Assembly (NCBI GenBank): GCA_963849065.1
Contig: CAWKFM010000001.1
Location: 372,001 to 436,000 of the forward strand
Reading direction: 5' to 3'
Source: TOLSYN sp963849065
GTDB lineage: Bacteria; Acidobacteriota; Terriglobia; Terriglobales; Acidobacteriaceae
DNA length: 64,000 bases
In this document: positions 37,981-46,259 of the stretch, piece by piece
Numbering within the stretch: position 1 is the first letter of the stretch
Layout: the number at the start of each line of letters is the position of its first letter
The notes under the pieces: generated by a model
Seen by the model: only the letters and a program-made list of their open reading frames with translations
What the model was told of the DNA's origin: nothing
Database searches by the model: none
Position numbers and translations under genes: made by a program

Positions 37981-38949
37981 TCAGGCGTGCCTGGTTACAC
38001 AGATCAGCAGCGTTAAGAGGATGGCAGGGATCAGCGCCAGCGGCGCGAAGAAAATCGCGTCTCGCAACTGGGAAAAATGCGGATGGATCGCCTCATACAA
38101 TTGCGGGGTTTCGTCGGCATCCATCTCATCGAGATGCTCCAGGGCATAGGCGAAGTTGCGGGCCGTCGCATAGCGCCTTCGGGGATCACGCTCCAGTGCA
38201 TGGTGGATCACGGTTTGAAGCTGGGGCGGAATCGCCGGGTTGATTTCCCGTGGCGGTCTGGGATTGTTCTGCAGCCGGTCGTTCATGATCGCCAGCGGAT
38301 TCGGGCCACGGAATGGCACCTTGCCGGTCAACATCTCGTAGAGCATGACGCCGACGGCAAACAGGTCGCTGCGGGCATCGCCGCGCTTTCCCAGGACTTG
38401 CTCCGGGGAGATGTAGTCGGGCGTGCCCATCAACCGCGAGAACTTTCCGAAGGTGAGGCGGCGCGCACCGGCGCTGCCGGCAATACCGAAGTCGATCAGC
38501 TTAATGTGATCGTCGGCATCAACGATGATGTTTTCCGGCTTGAGATCGCGATGGATGATGCGGTGGCTATGCAGATATTCGAGGGCATCGCAGATCTGCA
38601 GGGCAATCCGCACGGCGCGGTTTGGCGCAAGCCCCGGCCGCCGGCAGAGCAGTGTGCGTAATGACTCCCCCTCGACCCACTCCATGACCATGTAAAGCCG
38701 GCTGCGCCCGTCGTTGGGAAACACTTTGACAATTCCGGGATGTTCCAACGTCTGGCCGATTTGTTCCTCGCGCCGGAAGCGCTCGTAAAAGACCACGTCA
38801 CTCTCGGCTTCGATGCGGGGAACCTTGAGTGCGACCGGTCGCTCGGAATGCGGGTCCCAGCCGCGAAAGATCGTGGCCATGCCGCCTTCTGCGATGACGC
38901 TCTCGACGTAGTAGCGGTCGAGCCGTAGGCCCGGTTGTACGGAATCCAT
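37981..38949 (-). CDS. Membrane-anchored serine/threonine protein kinase (PknB-like)
   Basis: 322 residues. A complete Hanks-type kinase domain is present: glycine loop IAEGGMATIF, Lys42 in VALKV, catalytic HRDLKPEN with Asp135, DFG with Asp153, and SPEQ at the end of the activation segment. A C-terminal hydrophobic segment (about 298-318) anchors it with the kinase in the cytoplasm and almost nothing outside. There are no PASTA or other sensor domains. It lies just beyond the putative island border and reads toward it. Substrates are unknown. Confidence 0.92.
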   Translation of the reverse strand: MDSVQPGLRLDRYYVESVIAEGGMATIFRGWDPHSERPVALKVPRIEAESDVVFYERFRREEQIGQTLEHPGIVKVFPNDGRSRLYMVMEWVEGESLRTLLCRRPGLAPNRAVRIALQICDALEYLHSHRIIHRDLKPENIIVDADDHIKLIDFGIAGSAGARRLTFGKFSRLMGTPDYISPEQVLGKRGDARSDLFAVGVMLYEMLTGKVPFRGPNPLAIMNDRLQNNPRPPREINPAIPPQLQTVIHHALERDPRRRYATARNFAYALEHLDEMDADETPQLYEAIHPHFSQLRDAIFFAPLALIPAILLTLLICVTRHA

Positions 38950-39281
38950 GACGAATACCTGCGCTGCGGCCGCACCTTGACGGCCTGGGAAAGTAAATCA
39001 CTTCGGTTCTAAAGCGAGAATAAAAAGTCGCTAAAAGGTCCCTAAACATTCGGGGAGCAAATCTCGCCTGTGTAGAAAGCGGAGCAGAGTGTAAAAGAAA
39101 TACAGTGTGTTCTCTGATTCTTGACCGGAAGTCATGCGGCAACCGTCGAAGCATCCATCTGCCAGATCCAGAAACTCCTTACGTTTTCATGAATTTCCGG
39201 CGTCTAGTCGTAATTCTTGCTTTTCCACTCCGGCGGCCGGAATCAGGAAGATGAATTGCTTAGCTACTAGCAAGAGGGACG
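38950..39281. other. Divergent intergenic region
   Basis: About 330 bases between the minus-strand kinase and the plus-strand hemerythrin gene. It must hold promoters for both. AT-rich segments are present but no promoter can be fixed with confidence. Confidence 0.35.
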
Positions 39282-39743
39282 ATGAGAACTCCAAGGGTGT
39301 TTGATACGAACGCATTCGAAGTCCGCAATCTGGACCAGGAGCACGCAGAGATCCGCCGTCGTTACACCGGGCTTGAAAAGGCGATCCTGCGCGGACGAGA
39401 AATGCCCAGCATTCTGAAAGCCGCAAACGGCCTGGTGCAAATGATGTTGCTGCACTTCGCTCACGAGGAGCAACTCCTGCTCAAGCTCTCATTCTCCAGT
39501 CACCTTCGAAAGAAGCTTAGCCACGCCAACATGGAAGCCACAGACCAACTCATCGGCATCGCGGAAGGACTGGAAGAGGGCAAGACCGCCGCGGTTTTCC
39601 ATTTGTTGCGCCTCGGCAGGTTCTGGATGGAAGAACACATGCATCTGGAGAGCGTAGAGTCCCTATGCTGGTTGCCCGTTGACCTCAACGACCGCGGGCA
39701 CAGAGCATTGTCCTCTGAGCTAAAGATGCCGCGATCGGTGTGA
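39282..39743 (+). CDS. Hemerythrin-like HHE domain protein
   Basis: 153 residues with the same ligand pattern as the paralogue at 36136: QEHAEI, LLHFAHEEQLLLKL and EEHMHLESVE. AGAGGGACG precedes the ATG. The two proteins align end to end with no visible gaps and end in the same MPRSV/MPQSV. It may bind oxygen or iron. The gene is followed 120 bases later by the trehalose synthase gene in the same direction. Confidence 0.83.
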   Translation: MRTPRVFDTNAFEVRNLDQEHAEIRRRYTGLEKAILRGREMPSILKAANGLVQMMLLHFAHEEQLLLKLSFSSHLRKKLSHANMEATDQLIGIAEGLEEGKTAAVFHLLRLGRFWMEEHMHLESVESLCWLPVDLNDRGHRALSSELKMPRSV

Positions 39744-39862
39744 TCAGCAACTAAATCATTATTTGTGCATTAACTGTGCAAACTGTCTATTTCTTTCCCT
39801 CTGAACCATCGGTTTAGTTGGCGGGAGCATGTGCGGATTGCTGATTGCAAAAAGGGGGAGGC

Positions 39863-41956
39863 ATGCGGTTAGTCGTCCGCCTAATTGGTTCCCTGGTGGC
39901 ATGTGTGCTGCTGGTTTCGGTCGCTTCCTCCTACTACCAGATTCGACGGGAAGAGTGCGCTCTACGAAGCGAATTTCAAAAGCACTCTGAATTACTTTCC
40001 GATAGACTGCGGCATGAAGTGCAACTTTATGCCGTGCCGTTGCACAACGATGACGGTGTGACCGGCGGGTTGGTGGCTCAGGATGCCAATTACATCGCAT
40101 CGGCTACGAGACGCTCGTGGCGTGAGATGGCGGTGCGCGTTGGGGTGCAGATCTGTCTGCTGGCGCTGACGACGTTCATCATTTTTCAGCGTAATGTCAT
40201 CAAGCCAATCGCCCGCACCACTGCCTGGATGCGCGATCTGCGGCACGGACGAACTCCTGGCGGGGGAGAACTGCCCGCGACAGACATGTGGGGGCCGTTG
40301 GCGCGAGAGGCCACGCATTTTGCCCTGAGTTTGGCGGATGCGCGGGCTTCCGCCAAACTGGAAGCTCGCCTGCGCGAAACCGGCGCATCATCCTGGACCG
40401 CAGAACGCCTGGCCGTATCGCTGGAAACCAAGCTGAAGGGCAGTCGGCTCTTCGTCGTGTCCAACCGTGAGCCGTATATGCACGTGCGCGAAGGCAACAG
40501 CGTACGTGCCTTGGTTCCGGCCAGCGGCCTGGTAACCGGTCTGGAGCCGATATTGCGTGCGTGCGACGGCATATGGGTTGCGCATGGCAGCGGCAGCGCA
40601 GACCGCGAAACCGTAGACCAGCGCGACTGCCTTCGTGTACCGCCGGAAGACCCGCGCTACACCTTGCGGCGGGTATGGCTAAGCCGCGAACAGGAACAAG
40701 GCTATTATCTCGGCTTTTCCAATGAAGGCCTCTGGCCGCTCTGTCACATCGCGCACACGCGGCCCACGTTTCGATCGGCGGACTGGCAGCGGTACAAGCA
40801 AGTGAATGCGATATTCGCCGAAGCGGTACTGGACGAGATGGCGGAGACGGAACACCCGGTCGTAATCGTACAGGACTACCATTTCGCGCTTCTGCCCAAG
40901 CTGATCAAACAGCGGCGCCCGGACGCGCGCGTCGGGATCTTCTGGCATATTCCGTGGCCGAATGCGGAGGCCTTCGGGATTTGTCCGTGGCAGCACGAGT
41001 TGCTGGAAGGTCTGCTCGGGGCCGATCTCATCGGTTTTCATGTGCAGGCGCATTGCGATAATTTCCTGGAGACCGTGAACTCGGCTTTGGAATCCCGTGT
41101 TGAATGGGAGCGGTTTGCGGTGAACTGTCACAACCATGTCACGTTGGTTCGCCCGTTCCCAATCAGTGTTGCGTTTTCTGACGCGCCTCCGGAGTCACAA
41201 CGGAAGCCGTTCCATTCGCATCAGGCAGAACTGCTGCAGGAAATCGGAGCCGATGCGCTGTACGTTGCCGTTGGTGTGGATCGGGTCGACTACACCAAGG
41301 GCATCCTCGAGCGCTTCCTGGGTGTCGAGCGCTTCCTCGAGAAGTATCCGCAGTACCAGAGGAAGTTTACCCTGGTGCAAATCGGCGCTCCCAGCCGCAC
41401 GGACATCAAGCGGTATCACGATTTTCTGGCCCAGGTCGATGCGGAAAGCGAGCGAATCAACCACCGTTTTGCGAGCGGCAAATGGCGTCCCATTCTCTTC
41501 CGCAAGTGGCATCACAGTCACGCCGAAGTCAACCGCTTTTACCGCGCCGCCGACCTGTGCGTAGTTACGTCATTGCATGACGGGATGAACCTGGTCGCCA
41601 AAGAGTTCCTGGCCAGCCGCCACGATGAGGATGGTGTGCTTCTCCTCAGTCCGTTTACAGGTGCGGCACGCGAACTGCCGGACGCCCTGATCGTGAGCCC
41701 ATACGACACGGAGAGCGTGGCCGATGCGATCTTTACCGCCCTGAATATGAGTTCCGCCGAGCGCAAGACGCGGATGGTCCGCATGAGGGCGGCGGTGAAA
41801 GAGCACAACGTCTATCGCTGGGCGGGAACCCTGATCGGCGAACTGTGCGATGTTCGACTGGCGCATACGAACCACACGAACTCTATGACGCTTCCCGAGA
41901 TTTCACCCGCGCTGGTCAGTGGAAATCGGGAGATTGTCGGCGAGCATTCGGTCTAG
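39863..41956 (+). CDS. otsA: Trehalose-6-phosphate synthase (GT20) with N-terminal membrane/HAMP-like region
   Basis: 697 residues from the ATG at 39863 (GGGGGAGG upstream); OtsA proteins usually have about 470. The extra N-terminus has two hydrophobic helices (6-24 and about 93-109) around a short periplasmic loop, then a HAMP-like stretch (NVIKPIARTTAWMRDLRHG). The GT20 domain starts at about 195: FVVSNREP, the IWVAHGSGSADRE segment, VIVQDYHFALLP, FWHIPWPNAEAF, GVDRVDYTKGI and SLHDGMNLVAKEF all match the UDP-glucose and glucose-6-phosphate sites. It should make trehalose-6-phosphate, perhaps controlled by a membrane signal. A HAD phosphatase gene converges on its 3' end with a 54-base overlap. 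Confidence 0.92.
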   Translation: MRLVVRLIGSLVACVLLVSVASSYYQIRREECALRSEFQKHSELLSDRLRHEVQLYAVPLHNDDGVTGGLVAQDANYIASATRRSWREMAVRVGVQICLLALTTFIIFQRNVIKPIARTTAWMRDLRHGRTPGGGELPATDMWGPLAREATHFALSLADARASAKLEARLRETGASSWTAERLAVSLETKLKGSRLFVVSNREPYMHVREGNSVRALVPASGLVTGLEPILRACDGIWVAHGSGSADRETVDQRDCLRVPPEDPRYTLRRVWLSREQEQGYYLGFSNEGLWPLCHIAHTRPTFRSADWQRYKQVNAIFAEAVLDEMAETEHPVVIVQDYHFALLPKLIKQRRPDARVGIFWHIPWPNAEAFGICPWQHELLEGLLGADLIGFHVQAHCDNFLETVNSALESRVEWERFAVNCHNHVTLVRPFPISVAFSDAPPESQRKPFHSHQAELLQEIGADALYVAVGVDRVDYTKGILERFLGVERFLEKYPQYQRKFTLVQIGAPSRTDIKRYHDFLAQVDAESERINHRFASGKWRPILFRKWHHSHAEVNRFYRAADLCVVTSLHDGMNLVAKEFLASRHDEDGVLLLSPFTGAARELPDALIVSPYDTESVADAIFTALNMSSAERKTRMVRMRAAVKEHNVYRWAGTLIGELCDVRLAHTNHTNSMTLPEISPALVSGNREIVGEHSV

Positions 41957-42592
41957 GATTTCGGCCACGCCGGCACCATGGGTGCCAACCGTTACCACAT
42001 GCACGGATGATTTCACTGACGGCAACGCGTTGGCTACCGCTGCGGAGCAGCCACATAGGTTCAGGAAATCACAGTCGTTTTCGGCGTCACCAATGCCGAC
42101 AACACTGCGGGCATCCAGTCCGAGTTCAGCCAGCGCATGCTGTAGGCCGGTCGCTTTGTTGACCGCTGCCGGCAGCACCATCACTGCGCCCTTGTTGAGG
42201 GATATCCGCAGATCCAGGCCACTTTCTGCAATCACCTTTCGCACCGCATCCTGATGCGGCTCCACGGTTGCAACCAGAACACGACCTATCGAAAAGGGAA
42301 CTTCCAACTCGCGTAGCGTGCTTACGAAGGAGCGCGGGACTGGTTCGCACAGTAACGTTTCTTCGCCCGTAGCGGGATCGTATAGCAAGGCGCCGTTCTC
42401 AGCGATCACTCGGGTAAATAAGGTGAGATGAGGAAACACCTGCTTCAGATCCGGAATCTCGCGGCCTGTGACCAGTAACAGTTTGCGTCCGGACAAGAGA
42501 AACCGGGTGAGCGCAGAGAGTGTCTGCTCGTCCACTTTGCCGTGAGTGGCCAGCGTGCCATCGTAGTCGGTCGCCAGAGCACAATTCCGCAT
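41903..42592 (-). CDS. HAD-family sugar-phosphatase-like hydrolase (Cof/T6PP type)
   Basis: 229 residues from the ATG at 42592. HAD motif I is ATDYDGTL (nucleophile Asp), motif II lies in VTGRE, the motif III lysine is near NKATGL, and motif IV is GIGDAENDCDFL, with a type IIB cap between. The family includes trehalose-6-phosphate, sucrose-phosphate and mannosyl-3-phosphoglycerate phosphatases. Lying tail to tail with a trehalose-6-phosphate synthase, it is a reasonable candidate for the phosphatase step. Opposite orientation means it is not in the same operon, so the substrate remains inferred. Confidence 0.8.
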   Translation of the reverse strand: MRNCALATDYDGTLATHGKVDEQTLSALTRFLLSGRKLLLVTGREIPDLKQVFPHLTLFTRVIAENGALLYDPATGEETLLCEPVPRSFVSTLRELEVPFSIGRVLVATVEPHQDAVRKVIAESGLDLRISLNKGAVMVLPAAVNKATGLQHALAELGLDARSVVGIGDAENDCDFLNLCGCSAAVANALPSVKSSVHVVTVGTHGAGVAEILDRMLADNLPISTDQRG

Positions 42593-42675
42593 AATGCTTA
42601 TAGTACTTCGGAAACCTGGGTGCACTTCCGGCATTCGGCGTTGGTCGATTCTGCTTGAGCTCAGATGGACACGAA

Positions 42676-43824
42676 TCAGCGGAAGCGCTTGGGCTCGGCC
42701 AGGACTTCTTCATAGACGGCCACCATTCTGCGCACCGAGGTCTCCCAGGAAAAACGCCGCGCCTGTTCGATGCCTGCGGCTTTCATGCGTTCGCGCAGCG
42801 GCTGGTCGGTGAGCATGCGGTGCATGGCGCGGCTGATCTCGAAGACGTTTTCAGGATTCACCAGCAGCGCCGCGCTGCCCACCACCTCGGGCAGCGCCGA
42901 AGTGTTGGAGGCCACCACCGGCGTGCCGTGCGCCATCGCCTCCAGCGGCGGCAGGCCGAAGCCCTCATAGAGCGACGGGAAGACGAAGACCTTTGCCATG
43001 TCAAAGAAGATGCGCAGCACGTCGATGGAGACGTAGCCGAGAAAGCGCACGTCGTGCTGCATGCCGCTGCGGATGACCGCGCGGCGTATGTCGGGATTCT
43101 TGGAGACCTCGTCGCCGATGACGATCAGCTTCAGATCGGGATAGGCGCCTTCTTTGGCGAGCGCCGCTTTGAGCGCGGAGAAGGCCTCGATGATGCGCGC
43201 CACGTTTTTGTGCGGGCTGATGCGTCCGGCATAGAGCAGGAAGGGCGAGTCCACCTGGTAGCGTCCGCGGACCATCTCCTGCTCGGTAAGCGTGGAGTGG
43301 CCGCGCTGAAAGCTCTCGTCGAGCGCGTTGTAAACCACTTCGATTTTTGCCGGGTCCACGTTGAAGTGGCGGGCCACGTCGCGCTTGGTGAAGTTGGAGA
43401 CAGCGAAGATGCGCGCCGCCTTATCCATCACACGCTTCGTCATGTAGGAATGAAAGGCGCGGCGCATGCTGTTGTTGGTGCGCGCGCGGTACATGTAATC
43501 CAGCAGATCGTGCACGGTGATGACGTAGGGAGCCCGGGCAAGTAGCGGCCGCCAGAAGGTGTGCGGCACGTGGACCAGATCCACTGCGTGAGCGTTGACG
43601 AGGCGCTGCATTTCCAGGTAGGTGGCGAAGGTGCCTTCGGGATTCTGCAGCGGCAGGAAATGGAAATTTTCCGGCAGCGGCCCCACCTGCTCAAAGCGCG
43701 CGGCTGCGCCCAGAAGCAGATATTCGTTCACCGAATCCACGCGGCCGAGAGTGCGCACGACGTTGCGAATGTAGGTCGCTAGACCGAACTCGTACATCCG
43801 TCGCATGTCGATGGCGATGCGCAT
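42676..43824 (-). CDS. GT4-family glycosyltransferase
   Basis: 382 residues from the ATG at 43824, where MRIAIDMRRM starts the Rossmann fold. The retaining GT-B pattern is clear: HDLLDYMYR, LLYAGRISPHKN, VFVFPSLYEGFGLPPLEAMA and GTPVVASNTSALPEV, including the EGFGLPxLE signature. It transfers a sugar from a nucleotide donor, probably in polysaccharide or lipopolysaccharide assembly. Acceptor and sugar are unknown. It lies downstream of glyA on the same strand, separated by a strong hairpin, so the two are probably independent units. Confidence 0.88.
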   Translation of the reverse strand: MRIAIDMRRMYEFGLATYIRNVVRTLGRVDSVNEYLLLGAAARFEQVGPLPENFHFLPLQNPEGTFATYLEMQRLVNAHAVDLVHVPHTFWRPLLARAPYVITVHDLLDYMYRARTNNSMRRAFHSYMTKRVMDKAARIFAVSNFTKRDVARHFNVDPAKIEVVYNALDESFQRGHSTLTEQEMVRGRYQVDSPFLLYAGRISPHKNVARIIEAFSALKAALAKEGAYPDLKLIVIGDEVSKNPDIRRAVIRSGMQHDVRFLGYVSIDVLRIFFDMAKVFVFPSLYEGFGLPPLEAMAHGTPVVASNTSALPEVVGSAALLVNPENVFEISRAMHRMLTDQPLRERMKAAGIEQARRFSWETSVRRMVAVYEEVLAEPKRFR

Positions 43825-43995
43825 GGTGCGATTAGTGTACCTGCAGGGGCGGGATCGGCGGGAACGGAAAACAGAGCTTTTCCGGGAAACGATTGGCTTT
43901 GCGGTCAATCGTTTGCGGAGGCGGGTTTACCGGAGAGGCAAGGGTTGCGTAAAGCGCTCAACCATTGACCATCGGGGCAACCGTTGGGATAGCAC

Positions 43996-44021
43996 AAGGG
44001 CACGGCCGAAGCCGTGCCCTT
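43996..44021 (-). terminator. Strong GC hairpin downstream of glyA
   Basis: Perfect arms AAGGGCACGGC and GCCGTGCCCTT enclose a tetraloop (TTCG as read on the minus strand), 28 bases after the glyA stop. No U-run follows, so it could act as a terminator with other factors or as an RNA-protecting stem. Confidence 0.6.
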
Positions 44022-44048
44022 GGACTGCTCGGTCCGCAGACCGGCGAG

Positions 44049-45341
44049 CTAGGCGTGCAGCGTCTCAGGCTGGTGCGCCTTGCGGCGCTCCGGGTAGAGC
44101 GGGAACTGCTCACAGAGTTCGAAGACTTCGGCGCGAATCTTGGCGAGCGCCGCTGGATCGTTGCGCTGCTCCAGCGCGCGGGCGATCCAGCCGCCGACGT
44201 GGGTCATCTCCGCCTGCTTCATGCCGCGGGTGGTAAGGGCGGGCGTGCCGAGGCGGATGCCGCTGGGCTTGAGCGGCGGATTGGTATCGAAGGGAATGGC
44301 GTTTTTGTTGGCCGTGATGCCGGCCAGTCCGAGCGCCTTTTCCGCTTCGCTGCCGAACATGCCCTTGCTAAAGACATCGACCAGCATGAGGTGCGTGTCG
44401 GTGCCACCGGAGATGATGCGGTAACCTGCGTCGGCCAGCGTCTGCGCCAGCTGCTTAGCGTTGGCGATGACCTGGGCGGCGTAGCCCTTGAAGCTGGGCT
44501 GCAGTGCTTCCTGGAAGCAGACGGCCTTGGCGGCGACGATGTGCACCAGCGGGCCGCCCTGGCATCCGGGGAAAACCGACTTGTCGATGGCGGCGCCGTG
44601 CTCGGCCTGGGCAAGGATCATGCCGGAGCGCGGGCCGCGCAAGGTTTTGTGGGTGGTGGTGGTGACGATGTGGGCGTGCGGCACGGGCGAGGGATGCACG
44701 CCCCCAGCGACCAGTCCTGCGAAGTGGGCCATGTCCACCAGGAAGATGGCTCCGACTTTGTCGGCGATCTGGCGCATGCGGGCGAAGTCGATGGTGCGGG
44801 GATAGGCCGAGCCTCCGCCGATGAGGAGCTTGGGCTGCTCGCGCATGGCGATGGCCTCCATCTCGTCATAGTCGAGGGTTTCGGTTTCGCGGGTGACGCC
44901 GTAGCTGACGACGCGATACAGTTTGCCGCTGAAGCTGAGCTTGTGTCCGTGGGTGAGGTGTCCGCCGTGGGCCAGGTCGAGTCCCATGATGGTGTCGCCG
45001 GGCTGGATGACGGCGGCGTAGGCTGCCATGTTGGCCGAGCTGCCGGAGTGTGGCTGGACGTTCGCATAGGCCGCGCCGAAGAGCTGCTTGGCGCGGTCGC
45101 GGGCCAGGTTCTCGACGATGTCGGCGTACTCGCATCCGCCGTAGTAGCGCTTGCCGGGGTAGCCCTCGGCGTACTTGTTGGTAAAGACCGAGCCGGCGGC
45201 TTCGAGCACGGCCTGGCTGACAAAGTTTTCCGAGGCGATGAGTTCGAGGCCGTCGTGCTGGCGGTTTTCCTCGTTGGCAATGGCCTGGGCGATCTCGGGG
45301 TCCACCGAGTTGAGCGGACGCGACATGGATGAATTCGACAT
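44049..45341 (-). CDS. glyA: Serine hydroxymethyltransferase
   Basis: 430 residues, the normal length for this PLP enzyme, which interconverts serine and glycine with tetrahydrofolate and supplies one-carbon units. Characteristic blocks are present: NEENRQHDGLELIASENF, PSGS-like PHSGSSANMAAY, LDLAHGGHLTHG, and the PLP lysine in TTTTHKTLRGPRSG. The NPPLKPSGIRLGTPALTTRG segment is typical of the C-terminal domain. The ATG at 45341 follows a GGAG; a second ATG lies five codons in. It is cytosolic and core metabolic. Confidence 0.97.
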   Translation of the reverse strand: MSNSSMSRPLNSVDPEIAQAIANEENRQHDGLELIASENFVSQAVLEAAGSVFTNKYAEGYPGKRYYGGCEYADIVENLARDRAKQLFGAAYANVQPHSGSSANMAAYAAVIQPGDTIMGLDLAHGGHLTHGHKLSFSGKLYRVVSYGVTRETETLDYDEMEAIAMREQPKLLIGGGSAYPRTIDFARMRQIADKVGAIFLVDMAHFAGLVAGGVHPSPVPHAHIVTTTTHKTLRGPRSGMILAQAEHGAAIDKSVFPGCQGGPLVHIVAAKAVCFQEALQPSFKGYAAQVIANAKQLAQTLADAGYRIISGGTDTHLMLVDVFSKGMFGSEAEKALGLAGITANKNAIPFDTNPPLKPSGIRLGTPALTTRGMKQAEMTHVGGWIARALEQRNDPAALAKIRAEVFELCEQFPLYPERRKAHQPETLHA

Positions 45342-45616
45342 GAGTACTCCTGGAAGGACTGTACTTATAGGGTACGACGGAAGGGGGGATGGTGGGAAGA
45401 GCAGGGGGTCAGAGCAGGGGGTAAGAGCAAGATCAACCTCCCCACATCTGCTGACTGCGGCAGATATGGGGCACCAGCGGGTGGGTCGCCGGAATGACCT
45501 TGGGGCTGCATAGCGTATTTCGTCGGAGCTGGGGTTCTTCGCTTCGCTCAGAATGACCCCTCAAAAATCATGACCCTCTAAAACGGAGTGCGGTGGGCGC
45601 GCACTATACTGTCGTC
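45342..45616. other. Intergenic region upstream of glyA
   Basis: About 275 bases. It holds the glyA promoter on the minus strand and one copy of a 27-base dispersed repeat (45531-45557). No gene was recognised. Confidence 0.4.
45531..45557 (+). repeat. Dispersed 27-base repeat, copy 1
   Basis: It runs from GGGGTTCTTCGCTTCGCTC to AGAATGAC and is identical over 27 bases to 51343-51369. Both copies sit in intergenic DNA and are followed by an (A/C)CCTC. Confidence 0.8.
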
Positions 45617-45931
45617 ATGTTTGCCCGCAAAATTTGTGTGGAGTATGTCGACGGCGGCGTCGCGACCCCGGCGCCCATCCACTGGCTGGACAACTTCGCC
45701 ATGCGCAGCTTCACCAATGATTCCGTGTTTGACGATACCCTGCCGGTAGCCGACGGGCTGCTCGAAATCGGCGCGCGGGTGCCACTGGAGCTGCTCGCCG
45801 AGCGGCTGACCGACTGGTGCCGCCGCAAGGGCTATCTGACCGCGGGCGGTTCGCTGCGCCTCGCCGAACTTGGGGCACCGGGCGAACTGGGAGCACCGGG
45901 CGCGATGACAAATCCAACGGCGCAGCCATGA
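45617..45931 (+). CDS. Hypothetical protein
   Basis: 104 residues from the ATG at 45617. Recognisable blocks such as ICVEYVDGGVATPAPIHWLD and LAERLTDWCRRKGYL look coding and conserved in style, but no domain was identified. The C-terminus has a small duplication (LGAPGELGAPGAM). Its stop overlaps the start of the decayed glycosyltransferase in ATGA, so it was probably cotranscribed with that gene. Confidence 0.5.
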   Translation: MFARKICVEYVDGGVATPAPIHWLDNFAMRSFTNDSVFDDTLPVADGLLEIGARVPLELLAERLTDWCRRKGYLTAGGSLRLAELGAPGELGAPGAMTNPTAQP

Positions 45932-46224
45932 GTTGGCCGCTGAGCGTTTCCGCCGTCCTGCTCTGGCGCGCGCTGATGGCCGTGGCGCTGACCGGCACGG
46001 CATCCTCCACGGTCTTTGTGGGCATGGCACTGGCGGCGGCCCGGCGGCATCTGCCCCTGGCCCGCGTTCAGCCGCGCGCAGCGGCTTCGGCCGATGCTGC
46101 CGCGCTGCCCTTGGTCAGCGTCTTGAAGCCGCTGCACGGCGTCGAGCCGCGCCTGGAGGAAACGCTGGAAACTCTACAGCTTCACCCGCGGCGGACGCAT
46201 CGTCAACATCCGGCGCGCCAGTGA
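45928..46224 (+). pseudogene. Truncated HpnI/ceramide-glucosyltransferase-like gene
   Basis: The ATG at 45928 gives an N-terminal membrane helix (LMAVALTGTASSTVFVGMAL) and then LPLVSVLKPLHGVEPRLEETLE, the start of a GT2/GT21 catalytic domain like the intact hpnI on the opposite strand. After that the frame degenerates (LQLHPRRTHRQHPARQ). A different frame there carries LYSFTRGGRIVNIRRASEAQ, perhaps the tail of another gene. About 300 residues of the enzyme are missing, so it is inactive. Confidence 0.7.
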
Positions 46225-46259
46225 AGCGCAGCCGGAGTAAAAACTTTGAGGCCCGCTTT

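Noticed and set aside
37834..38016. 60-codon plus frame over the tRNA-like sequence
   Set aside because: It overlaps the end of the Ser/Thr kinase gene on the other strand and has no domain; the att interpretation fits better.
42655..43545. 296-codon plus frame opposite the GT4 glycosyltransferase
   Set aside because: Antisense shadow with His/Val/Gly-rich composition; the glycosyltransferase motifs lie on the minus strand.
43965..45332. 455-codon open frame on the plus strand opposite glyA
   Set aside because: It mirrors the high-GC glyA gene, has low-complexity Gly/Ala/Val composition and no domain. glyA is unmistakable on the other strand.
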